Translations under genes and position numbers: made by a program
In this document: one piece after another, positions 18,656 through 27,107 of the stretch
How positions within the stretch are numbered: position 1 is the first letter of the stretch
How the letters are laid out: the number at the start of each line of letters is the position of its first letter
NCBI GenBank assembly: GCA_021651055.1
Contig: JAJHOH010000001.1
Span: 1,426,001-1,490,000 of the forward strand
DNA: 64,000 nt
Direction of reading: 5' to 3'
Source of the DNA: Candidatus Manganitrophus morganii
GTDB taxonomy: Bacteria > Nitrospirota > Nitrospiria > SBBL01 > Manganitrophaceae
The notes under the pieces: model-generated
Seen by the model: only the letters and a program-made list of their open reading frames with translations
Database searches by the model: none
What the model was told of the DNA's origin: nothing

Positions 18656-21475
18656 ATGAACAGACAATCCATTCTCCTTTTCTCAACCCTTTATGTCGGG
18701 CTCTTCCTCTCCGGTTGCGGCGGATCACCCTCCTCTCCGACCCCTCCCGGCCATCCCCCGCCCGAACACCCCCCCGCAAGCGATGCCCAGCCCCCCCGGT
18801 TACTCTCTCAATCTCCTGAACCTGAAGGAGAAGAGATCGCTCCCGATACCTCGGTTCAAATCGTTTTTGACGAACCGATCGATTTCACCGGCCTGGCCGA
18901 GCATATTCGACTGACCGCCTCTAACGGAGAAATCGCCCACATTGAGGTTGACTGTGAAAGTCCCTGCATTCAAATCACTGTCACCCCCCAGACGCCGCTT
19001 CGCTACAACATGCGTTATACGGTGACGGTCGATCCGATCGGCGATCTCTCCGGTAACCTCCTTCCGGCGCCGATCAGCTGGTCCTTTACCACACAACCCA
19101 CCGCCCCCACATCGGATACAACGCCGCCCCGCCTTCTCTCGATCACCCCTTCGAACGGCGCCACCGGGATCGATGAGGGGACCTTGGTCACCTTCACCTT
19201 CGATGAGGGAATCGACCCGAATCGAATGAACAGCACCACCTTTAAACTGGTCCCGGACGGTGAAAGTGTTCCGATCCTCGGCACCTACGGCTGTGATCCT
19301 TCCTGCACCGTCGTCACCTTCGCCCCGGCCGTTCAGCTTCGTCTGAATGCGATTTACCGCGTGGAAGCCACCACCGAGATCGCCGATTCCGCCGGGAATC
19401 GTTTGACCGCCCCCTATCTGGGTCAATTCGTTACCCGACCCCGGCCGCTCCCTCCCCCCTCTCCTTGGTCGAAGGGAATGGGCAATCGTTTCAACCAGCA
19501 TCTCTACCGGGCCGATGCCATTTCAGCCGACCGCGCCTGGGCCGTCGGAGAACGGGGGCTGATCGTCGCCACCTCCGACGCCGGGACAAACTGGCGCCTT
19601 CAGGAGAGCGGAACATCCTTGCCGCTGTACGGAATCGACTTCATCGATGCTCAAACCGGCTTCGCCGTCGGAGGCGATCCGGCGGGATCGAATTCATTTG
19701 CCAATGCCATTTTAAAAACAGCCGATGGCGGGCAGACCTGGGAAGGGAAAACGCTCCCGCCGCTCCCGGGGGTATTGAAGGCGGTCCACTTCCTCGAGGG
19801 AAAAAACGGTTGGGCCGTGGGAGGAGGCGGGACGATCATCGCCACGCAAAACGGCGGGGAAAGCTGGTCCCTTCAGCAGAGCGGCGTCACCTCGGAGTTG
19901 GCCGCGGTCGATTTTGTCGATGCCGATTACGGCTGGGCAACCGGACCGGGAAGGGTTCTCCTGAAGACCGACGACGGCGGGACCCGATGGACCCCCCAAT
20001 TTACTTTTTCCTCTCCGATCCGGCAGATCGACTTCATCGATCGGAATCGGGGATGGGCCGTCGGCGATGGAGGGGCGCTGTTCGAAACCGTCGACGGGGG
20101 GACACATTGGACACCGATCTCCGCCACGACGGCGAACCTGACCGGCATTCGGATGGCGACCGCCACACAGGGTTGGGCCGTCGGCGACCGGGGGACCCTC
20201 CTTCGTTTCGACGGAACCGGTTGGACGACTGTCCCTTCCGGAACAACGATCTCACTCAAGGGGGTCGCCCCTTCCGGCGAAAATGCCGCGTGGGGGGTCG
20301 GTGATTACGGGATGGTGACCTTCGCCTCATCCCAAGAAACGCCGCGCGTTCAAAACCCGACCAATACCTCCGAGGTTTATGGACCTTTCTTCATCGATTC
20401 GGGAAACGGATGGACCGTCGGGAGCAACGCCCGGATCTTCCGCACGCAAGACGGCGGGACGACCTGGTCGCAGCCCGTGCGGGATTGGAGGCGCGACATC
20501 CGCTGGACCCATCTCTCAAATCCAGCCCGGCTCTGCAATAAAAACCCGGACGGTACCTGGGCCGAAGATCCGGCGACCGCCCTCTGCATCCGAACAAGCA
20601 GCATCCATCTTTATCACGTCTTTTTTCTGACGCCGCTCAAAGGATGGGCGGTCGGTCAGCCGAGCCTGATTCTCTCCACCGAGGATGGCGGTCTCACCTG
20701 GACCGAGCAGAACGTCGATCCCTATGCGGAGGATTGCTACCAGTGCGCCAAGGCGGGGGTCTACCTCCGGCAGGTCCAATTCGCCGACGAGAACAACGGC
20801 TGGGCCGTCGGACGCTTCCGGACGATTTACAAAACCACCGACGGCGGCAGGACGTGGCGGCTCCTCTCGAACAACTGGCGGTTTACGACGATCGACGGCA
20901 CATGCACCACCCCCGGCGGTGTCACCCTGCCGAGGATGGGAGGGCATCTCTTCGGTCTCTCGGTGAACCCCGCCGATCCCAACGACCTCTTCGTCGCCGG
21001 CGGCTGCTGCGCCCCGTGCAACCCCGAATCGATCATTGCTCACACAACCGACGGAGGACTCACCTGGGATCTCCGAACCTCGGTGGTGTGGGACGCAAGG
21101 GTTGAAAACAGGATCACCGTCTCGGACCGGCTTCTCCCCGAAGTGGGGCGATTTCATGCTTTTCAGATGATCGGAAATGTCGGCTGGGCCGCCGGGCGGG
21201 GCGGCGTGTTGATGCGGACGGAGGACCGGGGAGCGACCTGGACCCGGGTCCCGACCGGCACGTCACTGACGATCAACAATCTCTTTTTCATCAATCAAGA
21301 AAAAGGATGGCTGGCCGGATGGATGGGGACCCTTCTCGAGACCGGCGACGGGGGAAAAAACTGGCGGCGGGTTTCGGCCGGAACGCGGAACGACCTCTTC
21401 GGGATTCACTTCGTGAACGATCAGCAGGGGTGGATCTCCGGATCGGGAGACTTGATCTTAGCGACCGGGAACTGA
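18656..21475 (+). CDS. Lipoprotein with Ig-like domains and YCF48-type propeller repeats
   Basis: 939-residue exported lipoprotein. Signal peptide with lipobox LSGC (Cys21), then a Pro-rich linker, two Big_5/SbsA-like immunoglobulin domains (about 45-255, with VQIVFDEPIDFTGL and VTFTFDEGIDPN), then about eleven repeats built on GWAVG plus TxDGGxTW. These repeats are typical of YCF48/Hcf136-like and BNR-type beta-propellers. YCF48 helps photosystem II assembly in phototrophs; in heterotrophs and lithotrophs the family role is unclear. The ATG at 18656 with GGAG upstream is chosen over an earlier in-frame ATG at 18596. Its stop is 3 bases from the convergent TPM gene. Confidence 0.85.
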   Translation: MNRQSILLFSTLYVGLFLSGCGGSPSSPTPPGHPPPEHPPASDAQPPRLLSQSPEPEGEEIAPDTSVQIVFDEPIDFTGLAEHIRLTASNGEIAHIEVDCESPCIQITVTPQTPLRYNMRYTVTVDPIGDLSGNLLPAPISWSFTTQPTAPTSDTTPPRLLSITPSNGATGIDEGTLVTFTFDEGIDPNRMNSTTFKLVPDGESVPILGTYGCDPSCTVVTFAPAVQLRLNAIYRVEATTEIADSAGNRLTAPYLGQFVTRPRPLPPPSPWSKGMGNRFNQHLYRADAISADRAWAVGERGLIVATSDAGTNWRLQESGTSLPLYGIDFIDAQTGFAVGGDPAGSNSFANAILKTADGGQTWEGKTLPPLPGVLKAVHFLEGKNGWAVGGGGTIIATQNGGESWSLQQSGVTSELAAVDFVDADYGWATGPGRVLLKTDDGGTRWTPQFTFSSPIRQIDFIDRNRGWAVGDGGALFETVDGGTHWTPISATTANLTGIRMATATQGWAVGDRGTLLRFDGTGWTTVPSGTTISLKGVAPSGENAAWGVGDYGMVTFASSQETPRVQNPTNTSEVYGPFFIDSGNGWTVGSNARIFRTQDGGTTWSQPVRDWRRDIRWTHLSNPARLCNKNPDGTWAEDPATALCIRTSSIHLYHVFFLTPLKGWAVGQPSLILSTEDGGLTWTEQNVDPYAEDCYQCAKAGVYLRQVQFADENNGWAVGRFRTIYKTTDGGRTWRLLSNNWRFTTIDGTCTTPGGVTLPRMGGHLFGLSVNPADPNDLFVAGGCCAPCNPESIIAHTTDGGLTWDLRTSVVWDARVENRITVSDRLLPEVGRFHAFQMIGNVGWAAGRGGVLMRTEDRGATWTRVPTGTSLTINNLFFINQEKGWLAGWMGTLLETGDGGKNWRRVSAGTRNDLFGIHFVNDQQGWISGSGDLILATGN

Positions 21476-21478
21476 GGA

Positions 21479-22114
21479 CTATTCTCCGACCCGCAATTGG
21501 TTCGACAGCTCGTCGGTATCGTCCGGTCTTCTTGGGAAATGCTCCGCCAGCAGTTGGCCGCACGCATCGATCGCGCCGCGCAGCGCCTCGAAAGGATGTC
21601 CTTCTTTTACGCCGGATGCGATCTGCTGCACCAGCGTCTCCCAGGTCTCCGGCGGAACCCGCTGGTGGATGCCGACATCGGCCAGAATCTGAACCCGGTG
21701 CTCCATCAAGGAGAGAAGGATCAACACGCCGCTCTTCTCCCGCGTCTCATGAAGCCGATTTGAATAAAAGGCCTCCTCCGCCCGCCGCCGGACGACCCGG
21801 TCTTTCAAGGCCTCCGGAACCAGCCACGACCAGATCAGGTTTACCCGTTGGATCAAAAAGAAAGCGACCCAAAAGGTAAAAAACTCGATGAGCAGAATTT
21901 GGGGCGCGGTCACCCGCGGCTGAACGGTCATCCAAATGACCGCGGCAAAGAAGGTAAAAAAGATCGCGCCGGTTAATGCAAACTGAAGATAATGCCCGCT
22001 CTGGTCGACCACCATCGGAACGATCTCACCCGCAGAGCGGCTCTCTGCCCGAGCCACCGCCTGCTGAATTTGCTCCTTCTCATCCGCTGTAAAAAAATCT
22101 TCCGCTTTTTTCAT
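21479..22114 (-). CDS. Membrane TPM-domain protein
   Basis: 211-residue protein with a cytoplasmic-looking start (MKKAEDFFTADEKEQIQQAV), two membrane segments (about 45-90) and a TPM-like second half containing REKSGVLILLSLMEHRVQILADVGIH. TPM domains are named for TLP18.3, Psb32 and MOLO-1 and some have weak phosphatase activity. The frame is open far upstream, but that part is a shadow of the neighbouring gene; the ATG at 22114 lies 13 bases after the ygcG-like stop. Third gene of the lemA-TPM-TPM unit. Confidence 0.82.
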   Translation of the reverse strand: MKKAEDFFTADEKEQIQQAVARAESRSAGEIVPMVVDQSGHYLQFALTGAIFFTFFAAVIWMTVQPRVTAPQILLIEFFTFWVAFFLIQRVNLIWSWLVPEALKDRVVRRRAEEAFYSNRLHETREKSGVLILLSLMEHRVQILADVGIHQRVPPETWETLVQQIASGVKEGHPFEALRGAIDACGQLLAEHFPRRPDDTDELSNQLRVGE

Positions 22115-22127
22115 CGCTCTTGTACTC

Positions 22128-23009
22128 TCACCATCGTCCCGACGCGCCACCCCCCCCGAAACTCCCCCCGCCGCCGGAGAAGCCTCCCCCTCCGAAACCG
22201 CCCCTGCCGGCCGACCAGCCGGTGCCTCTGTAAGCCCGCCCGCCGAGCCCGCGGCCCGGTCCGCCCCCCGTCCCTCGAAAGAGGAGCGGGAGCAGAATGC
22301 CGAGAAAAACACCGGCCAGCGCCGGCAAGAAGATCGACCCGATCATGAATGACCCCACCACCCCTCCGATGATCGCGCCGGCCAATCCGGTGACCGGCAG
22401 AGGGAGGTAAGAGAGAAAAGAGGAGAAAAGAATCAGGAGGATCAGACCGAGCGAGAAGACCTCATTGGAGTCGTCCCGGGATCGGCGCGGGGTGGGGGTC
22501 TCCGGCGCCGTGAACTCGCCGGCGATCGCGGCCTGAATCGCATCGACCCCCGCATCGATTCCCCGATTGAAATCTCCCTCACGAAAGGCGGGGATCATGA
22601 TGTTGCGGATAATGATGCTGCTCTGCGCGTCGGTCAGCGCCCCCTCCAGGCCGTAGCCGACCTCGATCCGGATCCCCCGCTCCTCGGCTGCAATAAAGAT
22701 CAAGACCCCGTTGTTCCGCTTCTCCTGGCCGAGCTGCCACTCGCGCGCCACCCGGATTGAAAAATCCTCCGATGCCTCCCCTTCCAAACTCGGCACTGTC
22801 AGAAGCGCGATCTGATTGGTCGTCTTCGCTTCGTAAGCACGGAGTTTTTCCTCCAAAGCAGCGGCCTGTTCCGGACTTAAAAGGCGGGCGTGATCATTGA
22901 CGCGGCCCTGCAGGGCGGGAACGTTCAGGGCTGAGGCGGGGGAAGCGGCAACCACGAAGAACAAGAGGAGTACCATCAAGCCCAATCTGAGCATTTTAAT
23001 CCGGCTCAA
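22128..23009 (-). CDS. YgcG-like TPM-domain protein with Gly-rich tail
   Basis: 293 residues: signal peptide ending near ASA (about residue 27), a TPM domain (about 28-170, with GRVNDHARLLS, NNGVLIFIA and IRIEVGYGLEGALTD), two hydrophobic segments and a Gly/Ser-rich end. This is the YgcG architecture found beside lemA in many bacteria. It overlaps lemA by 4 bases. Such pairs are thought to act in envelope maintenance, but the mechanism is not known. Confidence 0.88.
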   Translation of the reverse strand: MSRIKMLRLGLMVLLLFFVVAASPASALNVPALQGRVNDHARLLSPEQAAALEEKLRAYEAKTTNQIALLTVPSLEGEASEDFSIRVAREWQLGQEKRNNGVLIFIAAEERGIRIEVGYGLEGALTDAQSSIIIRNIMIPAFREGDFNRGIDAGVDAIQAAIAGEFTAPETPTPRRSRDDSNEVFSLGLILLILFSSFLSYLPLPVTGLAGAIIGGVVGSFMIGSIFLPALAGVFLGILLPLLFRGTGGGPGRGLGGRAYRGTGWSAGRGGFGGGGFSGGGGSFGGGGASGRW

Positions 23010-23590
23010 AACTGGACCTTCGGCGCTTCCTGCGCCCCTTGCTCTGCGCTGAAATTCTCACGGACTTTCAAGTCAAGAAGGTACTTGGCGGTCAGATTGG
23101 TGGGAAAGGAGCGGACCGACGTATTGTAGTCGCGGACCGCTTGGATGTAATCGCGCCGGGCCACGGTGATCCGGTTTTCGGTCCCCTCCAGCTGAGCTTG
23201 CAATGTAAGGAAATTTTCGTTCGATTTCAGCTCCGGGTAGCGCTCCACCACTACCATCAAGCGGGAGAGGGCCCCGGAGAGCTGCCCCTGCGCCTCTTCG
23301 AATTTTCGGAACGCCTCCGGATCCTGGATGATCTCCGATGAGATCTTCATCTGACCCACCTTCGACCGGGCTTCCACCACCTGGGTGAGGACCTCCCGCT
23401 CCTGCGTCGCGAAACCTTTGACCGTTTCGACCAGGTTGGGGATCAGGTCAAACCGGCGCTGATACTGATTCTGAACCTCCGACCAGGCGGCGTTCACCTG
23501 CTCGTCCATCGCCTGCAGCGAGTTGTAGCCGCAGCCGGTCAGCATGAGAAACAAAATAAAAAAAGCCGATGTGAAATTTAATTTTTTCAA
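23006..23590 (-). CDS. lemA: LemA family lipoprotein
   Basis: 194 residues with a lipoprotein-type signal (LMLTGC, Cys20) instead of the plain membrane anchor, then the conserved LemA helical domain: VNAAWSEVQNQYQRRFDLIPNLVETVKGFATQE and the C-terminal YNTSVRSFPTNL. First gene of the lemA-ygcG-TPM unit. Function of the family is poorly defined (membrane stress or protein quality control has been suggested). Confidence 0.93.
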   Translation of the reverse strand: MKKLNFTSAFFILFLMLTGCGYNSLQAMDEQVNAAWSEVQNQYQRRFDLIPNLVETVKGFATQEREVLTQVVEARSKVGQMKISSEIIQDPEAFRKFEEAQGQLSGALSRLMVVVERYPELKSNENFLTLQAQLEGTENRITVARRDYIQAVRDYNTSVRSFPTNLTAKYLLDLKVRENFSAEQGAQEAPKVQF

Positions 23591-23703
23591 GCCTTCTTAT
23601 CCCCTCCGTGAATATTCGATTTACACACATTCGGTTATTATAACCGAAGCGGAGGGGAAGAACAACAAAGGCGTCAAAAATCGTGAGGCGAGAAAGTAAA
23701 GTA

Positions 23704-23764
23704 GCGTGAGACGTAAGGGGTAAGACCCAAGCGTCTTTTATCTTTAACCCCTCACGTCTCACGC
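23704..23764. repeat. Long imperfect inverted repeat
   Basis: Arms at 23704-23725 and 23741-23764 are nearly perfect inverse complements (GCGTGAGACGT and GGGGT blocks) around a 15-base loop. Weaker pairing continues outward (GTGAGGCG near 23682 with CGCCTCTCG near 23770). It lies between lemA and the DUF4091 gene and has no T-tract suited to either gene. It looks like a dispersed intergenic repeat. Confidence 0.6.
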
Positions 23765-23783
23765 CGTACGCCTCTCGTGTTTT

Positions 23784-25784
23784 TTACTTCAGGACCGAAG
23801 CCAGTTTCTCACGCGCCTCCAAAAGCCGCTCCGGCCGGCGGGTCCACCGATAGACGTTCAGCGGGGTTTGGTCATCCTGCTTCAAAAGGGTGAGGACATT
23901 CGACGCGATCCACTCCCGCCCTTTCTTCACCTCGGCCAGCTTGAGATATTCATAATCTTCCATCCCCTCCCGAACCAGCTTCAGGCGGATCGATTCGATC
24001 GGGATATGATTCTTACCGCCGACGTAATCGGGCTTTCCCGGATAGAAGAGGACGCCGTCGCCATGGCCTCCGAAGTAATGGACATGTTCGAACGGATTTC
24101 GGTCGGCGACCTTGGATTCTTTCCCGCCGGAACCTTTCTTCATTTTATAAGAGTAGGGATATTGGAAGATTGTTTCATAGTAGAGCTCCCCGGAAGTATT
24201 GTAGAGGTAGGTCAGCCATTCGAAGATCCGCGTCGAGACGGCGGGAAGATCAACCATCACGGTCGGCCATCCCTTCTCCGATCCGTCGCCGCAGCCGTGC
24301 GAGCCGCAGGCGTGGTACCACCAGAGCTCCTGTCCCGGCCCGATAAACGATCCGTCGTACACCGACCGGAAGTTGCGATTATAAAGGTCGCTGCCGGGCT
24401 TCCCATCCATCCGTTTGATGCTGACGACCCAGATATCGATGAACTTTTGCACCTCCTTGACCTCGAAGAGCCGTTTGAAGCAAGACTCGGCCGCATGGCG
24501 ATCGGTCGTCACCAGCAGCCTCAGACCGGGGGCGTGTTTGTGGAGGAACTCCGAGCGGCGCTTGATTTTGTCCCAGTCGGTATCGGGGCGCTCCGCGACC
24601 TCCTCGACGTTCCAGCACTCCCGCTGCTTCGTGAGCCGCTGGTAGAGAAATTTCGGCTCGTCCCGGGTGTAATCAAAGAGCCGGTCGAGCCAGCCGTTCT
24701 CCTTAAAGTAGCGGACATATTCCTGATAATAATCGGGGTTGAGCTTCTCCGGATCGTATCGCTCGGGATCGTTGAAGCCGTAGCCGTCGCGCAGGCGAAG
24801 CGAGGTCAGCCGCGCCCCCTTCAGCTTCCCGCCCGGGAGGGAGTTGATGCCGTTCATAAACTCAGGGTACTTCTCCCGGCAACCTGTTTTCCCCTCCGGG
24901 AAATTCCATTTGATCCTTCCCCCCTGTTTGTCCCAGCGCGGAGGAGGCCAGATCGCGTTCTCGTTGGAGAGCCGATGAAGCAGCAGCGCCTTGGTATAAA
25001 GACAGACCAGCTCGCTCGTCCGGTCATCGCTGATGAAGCCTCTGGCATTTGAGCGGGGATCGTCCCAGTCGTGCCCCCTTCCCAGCTCGGTGATCCCGAC
25101 GGCAAACGCGTTTCTCAGCGAGGCGGTTGAAGGGAGACGAAACGGTTGAACGGTGAGGCGGATCGGGATCACCGCCTCCTTCTTCTCGCCGACCGTCACC
25201 GTCGCCGTGCCCGCGTAGAGACCGGGCGGCGCATCGGGGGGAACATACACATCGACCCAGACCCCCTGCTTCATTCCGCGACGGACATCGAAGGGGAAGG
25301 CGGGCTGCCCCTCGCCGGGAATCGACCGCCGCTCGCCGAAATACTCGTCGACCTTCGGAATCAGCGCATCGGGCCAGGCGCCCGGCTGCGCCTCGGCGGT
25401 GGTCGGCTTCTCGATCAAAATATAATGCTGCCGGTAGATCATGATCGGCCCCGGCAGGCGCGACGAAATTCGATAACCCTCTTTTTCTGTCTCTTGCACA
25501 AGATCGCTCACCGCCACATCGACACTGCGAAGTTCGTCTTTCTCCGCGGCGATGAAAATCTGGAACGGCTCGAACTCATTCTGCGCCGCGGCAATCCGGA
25601 CCCCCCCCTTTGTGCACTTCTCCTCCTGACAAAGGTCGGCATTCTTCGGGACCGGATCCCCCTCCGGACCCCCATTTTCCATCCGGAGTTTCACCATGCC
25701 GGTTTCCCACCAGATCGTCTGCCCCATGGCGGGGGAAGCAAAAACCAAAACGACCGAAACACTCCAGACCAGCCTCTTCCACAT
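23784..25784 (-). CDS. Secreted glycoside-hydrolase-like protein (DUF4091 / GH123-like)
   Basis: 666 residues: signal peptide ending near MGQ (about residue 22), an N-terminal beta-sandwich region (about 30-220, with VWVDVYVPPDAPPGLYAGTATV type strands), a TIM-barrel-like centre and a C-terminal DUF4091 segment (GDGVLFYPG, IESIRLKLVREGMEDYEYL). The motif DYTRDEP resembles the Asp-Glu pair of GH123 beta-N-acetylgalactosaminidases. A Cys-rich loop CGSHGCGDG is unusual. The ATG at 25784 has GGGAGGGG about 8 bases upstream. Substrate is unknown; activity on an extracellular or wall glycan is inferred. Confidence 0.75.
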   Translation of the reverse strand: MWKRLVWSVSVVLVFASPAMGQTIWWETGMVKLRMENGGPEGDPVPKNADLCQEEKCTKGGVRIAAAQNEFEPFQIFIAAEKDELRSVDVAVSDLVQETEKEGYRISSRLPGPIMIYRQHYILIEKPTTAEAQPGAWPDALIPKVDEYFGERRSIPGEGQPAFPFDVRRGMKQGVWVDVYVPPDAPPGLYAGTATVTVGEKKEAVIPIRLTVQPFRLPSTASLRNAFAVGITELGRGHDWDDPRSNARGFISDDRTSELVCLYTKALLLHRLSNENAIWPPPRWDKQGGRIKWNFPEGKTGCREKYPEFMNGINSLPGGKLKGARLTSLRLRDGYGFNDPERYDPEKLNPDYYQEYVRYFKENGWLDRLFDYTRDEPKFLYQRLTKQRECWNVEEVAERPDTDWDKIKRRSEFLHKHAPGLRLLVTTDRHAAESCFKRLFEVKEVQKFIDIWVVSIKRMDGKPGSDLYNRNFRSVYDGSFIGPGQELWWYHACGSHGCGDGSEKGWPTVMVDLPAVSTRIFEWLTYLYNTSGELYYETIFQYPYSYKMKKGSGGKESKVADRNPFEHVHYFGGHGDGVLFYPGKPDYVGGKNHIPIESIRLKLVREGMEDYEYLKLAEVKKGREWIASNVLTLLKQDDQTPLNVYRWTRRPERLLEAREKLASVLK

Positions 25785-25835
25785 AACAATCCCCTCCCAT
25801 CCATCAATGATGAAGCGATGAAATATTCTCCTTCT

Positions 25836-25865
25836 ATGATAGAGAGGCTGAGTCAGAGGAGTCAA
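25836..25865 (-). promoter_or_regulatory. Predicted promoter of the DUF4091 gene
   Basis: TTGACT (25860-25865, minus strand) and TATCAT (25836-25841) with an 18-base spacer, about 50 bases before the ATG at 25784. Confidence 0.5.
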
Positions 25866-25888
25866 ATAACAAAATCACAAAAGCTCGG

Positions 25889-25917
25889 TTGAATGTAACG
25901 GAGATTTCCCATAAAAT
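25889..25917 (+). promoter_or_regulatory. Predicted promoter of the ferritin-like gene
   Basis: TTGAAT (25889-25894) and TAAAAT (25912-25917) are 17 bases apart, 27 bases before the ATG at 25945. It is back to back with the promoter of the divergent DUF4091 gene. Confidence 0.5.
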
Positions 25918-25944
25918 AGAACAGTAACCGTGGAGGCCCATATT

Positions 25945-26409
25945 ATGGATACGAAACAGGTTCTTCAGATTCTGAATCAAGCGCTCCAGATCGAATATGC
26001 CGCTGGGATTCAATATTTGCAGCACAGCTTTCTCGTGCAGGGAATCGACCGGCGCGTCTTCGCCGACTATTTCCGCAGTCAGAGCGAGAGCTCGCTCAAC
26101 CAGGCCAAACAGATCGGCGACCACATCGTCAATTTGGGAGGGCTCCCGACCGTGGAGCCGTACGCGATCAAACAGAGCACCGATCTGAAAGAAATGCTTC
26201 AGCTCGATCTTGAACTCGAACGGACCGGTTTAAAAATTTATCAAGAGGGGATCAAGGCCGCGGCAGAAGAGATGCCCTTGAAATTTTTCTTCGAAGACCA
26301 AGCCTATCATGAATACCAAGACGTCAATGAACTGGAGAAACTGCTGGATCAGAAGAAGGTCAGTGTCACTGAAAAAGAGGTTCAGCTCAAGAAAGTGAAA
26401 AGTGCGTAG
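25945..26409 (+). CDS. Bacterioferritin/ferritin-like protein with incomplete diiron site
   Basis: 154-residue four-helix protein of the ferritin-like fold. Helices A (QALQIEYAAGIQYLQHSFL), B (SQSESSLNQAKQIGDHI), C (LDLELERTGLKIY) and D (FEDQAYHEYQDVNELE) line up with bacterioferritin by eye. The helix A Glu, helix C Glu and helix D His are present. The helix B positions equivalent to Glu51 and His54 appear to be Ser and Gln, and the Glu127 equivalent appears to be Gln. The diiron centre may therefore be absent or rearranged. The ATG at 25945 has GGAGG upstream. Single-gene unit; iron storage, Dps-like or binding roles are possible. Confidence 0.75.
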   Translation: MDTKQVLQILNQALQIEYAAGIQYLQHSFLVQGIDRRVFADYFRSQSESSLNQAKQIGDHIVNLGGLPTVEPYAIKQSTDLKEMLQLDLELERTGLKIYQEGIKAAAEEMPLKFFFEDQAYHEYQDVNELEKLLDQKKVSVTEKEVQLKKVKSA

Positions 26410-26419
26410 CGGTTCGTCT

Positions 26420-26452
26420 GGAGAGAGGATCGGCGTATCGCCGGTCCTCTCC
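26420..26452. terminator. Hairpin between convergent genes, possible terminator
   Basis: GGAGAG-x2-GGATCGGCG pairs with CGCCGGTCCTCTCC around a TAT loop, with a 2-base bulge. There is no T-tract on either side, so it would be a weak or factor-assisted terminator between the convergent ferritin-like and cupredoxin genes. Confidence 0.35.
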
Positions 26453-26466
26453 GCTGGATATCTATA

Positions 26467-26955
26467 TCACTCGGTCGAGAGCGTGGGGGATTCGACCTTG
26501 AACGCGATCCGCATTCCCATCGCGTAGTGTCCCTCTTTTTGTCCATTCTCCGTCTCAACGATATTGCAGAGAAGGACATAGGACCCCGGCTCCAGATCGA
26601 GGGTCAGCTCTTTCTCCGTTGCCGGCGCAAACGGCTCGATCTCTCCCTGGATTCTCCCCGCCGCCGCCTCATCGACCCGATCATCCCTCAGAGAGAGGGC
26701 ATCGGCCGGCAGATCGGTTCTCAGAATCACCAGTTCGTGATCCTCCGTGCCGCGATTCGCCGTCTGAAAGGTGATCCGGCCGGGTCGGACCGTCCCCCGA
26801 TCGACCGCAACGCTCCATTCCCTGAGGGTGACTTGAACCTCCGATGGACTCGCATCCGATTTCAGGTTTCCCGATCCAGGGCTGCAACCGGCGAAGACAA
26901 TCCCCAAGAGGAAAAACACCGCCCCAAAATGCAAAAACACTCTCTCAAACTGCAT
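26467..26955 (-). CDS. Cupredoxin-like lipoprotein
   Basis: 162-residue lipoprotein: signal peptide with lipobox FAGC (Cys24), then a cupredoxin beta-sandwich. Candidate copper ligands are His in EDHELVI, Cys in YVLLCNI, His in GHYAMGM and one Met in the same stretch, the order expected for a type 1 copper site. It could be a periplasmic electron carrier or copper-binding protein. The Cys-to-His spacing (about 13 residues, with a charged insert) is longer than in plastocyanin. Convergent with the ferritin-like gene. Confidence 0.75.
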   Translation of the reverse strand: MQFERVFLHFGAVFFLLGIVFAGCSPGSGNLKSDASPSEVQVTLREWSVAVDRGTVRPGRITFQTANRGTEDHELVILRTDLPADALSLRDDRVDEAAAGRIQGEIEPFAPATEKELTLDLEPGSYVLLCNIVETENGQKEGHYAMGMRIAFKVESPTLSTE

Positions 26956-27088
26956 TCCTTACCCCCACTTTTGAAATGAGAAGGCCGTAAGCGCCTCCAC
27001 GTTTTGATCAGGATTCCTGTTATATTATACTTGCAAAAAAAGCCATTCCCTGAAATGATCTGATTTCAGAAAAGATCAAGACGCAGAG

Positions 27089-27106
27089 ATTGAGACAATT
27101 CTCAAT
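27089..27106. promoter_or_regulatory. Palindrome resembling a Fur box, probably a 3' hairpin
   Basis: ATTGAGA and TCTCAAT arms are separated by 4 bases, two bases beyond the stop of the HTH gene. The half-sites equal those of the Fur-like box at 30700-30718, but the spacing is one base shorter. It may be a transcript-end hairpin or a diverged operator. Confidence 0.3.
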
Positions 27107-27107
27107 C

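Noticed and set aside
27089-27106. Second Fur box
   Set aside because: Same half-sites as 30700-30718 but one base shorter spacing, and it lies at a gene end instead of at a promoter. Kept only as a low-confidence palindrome.
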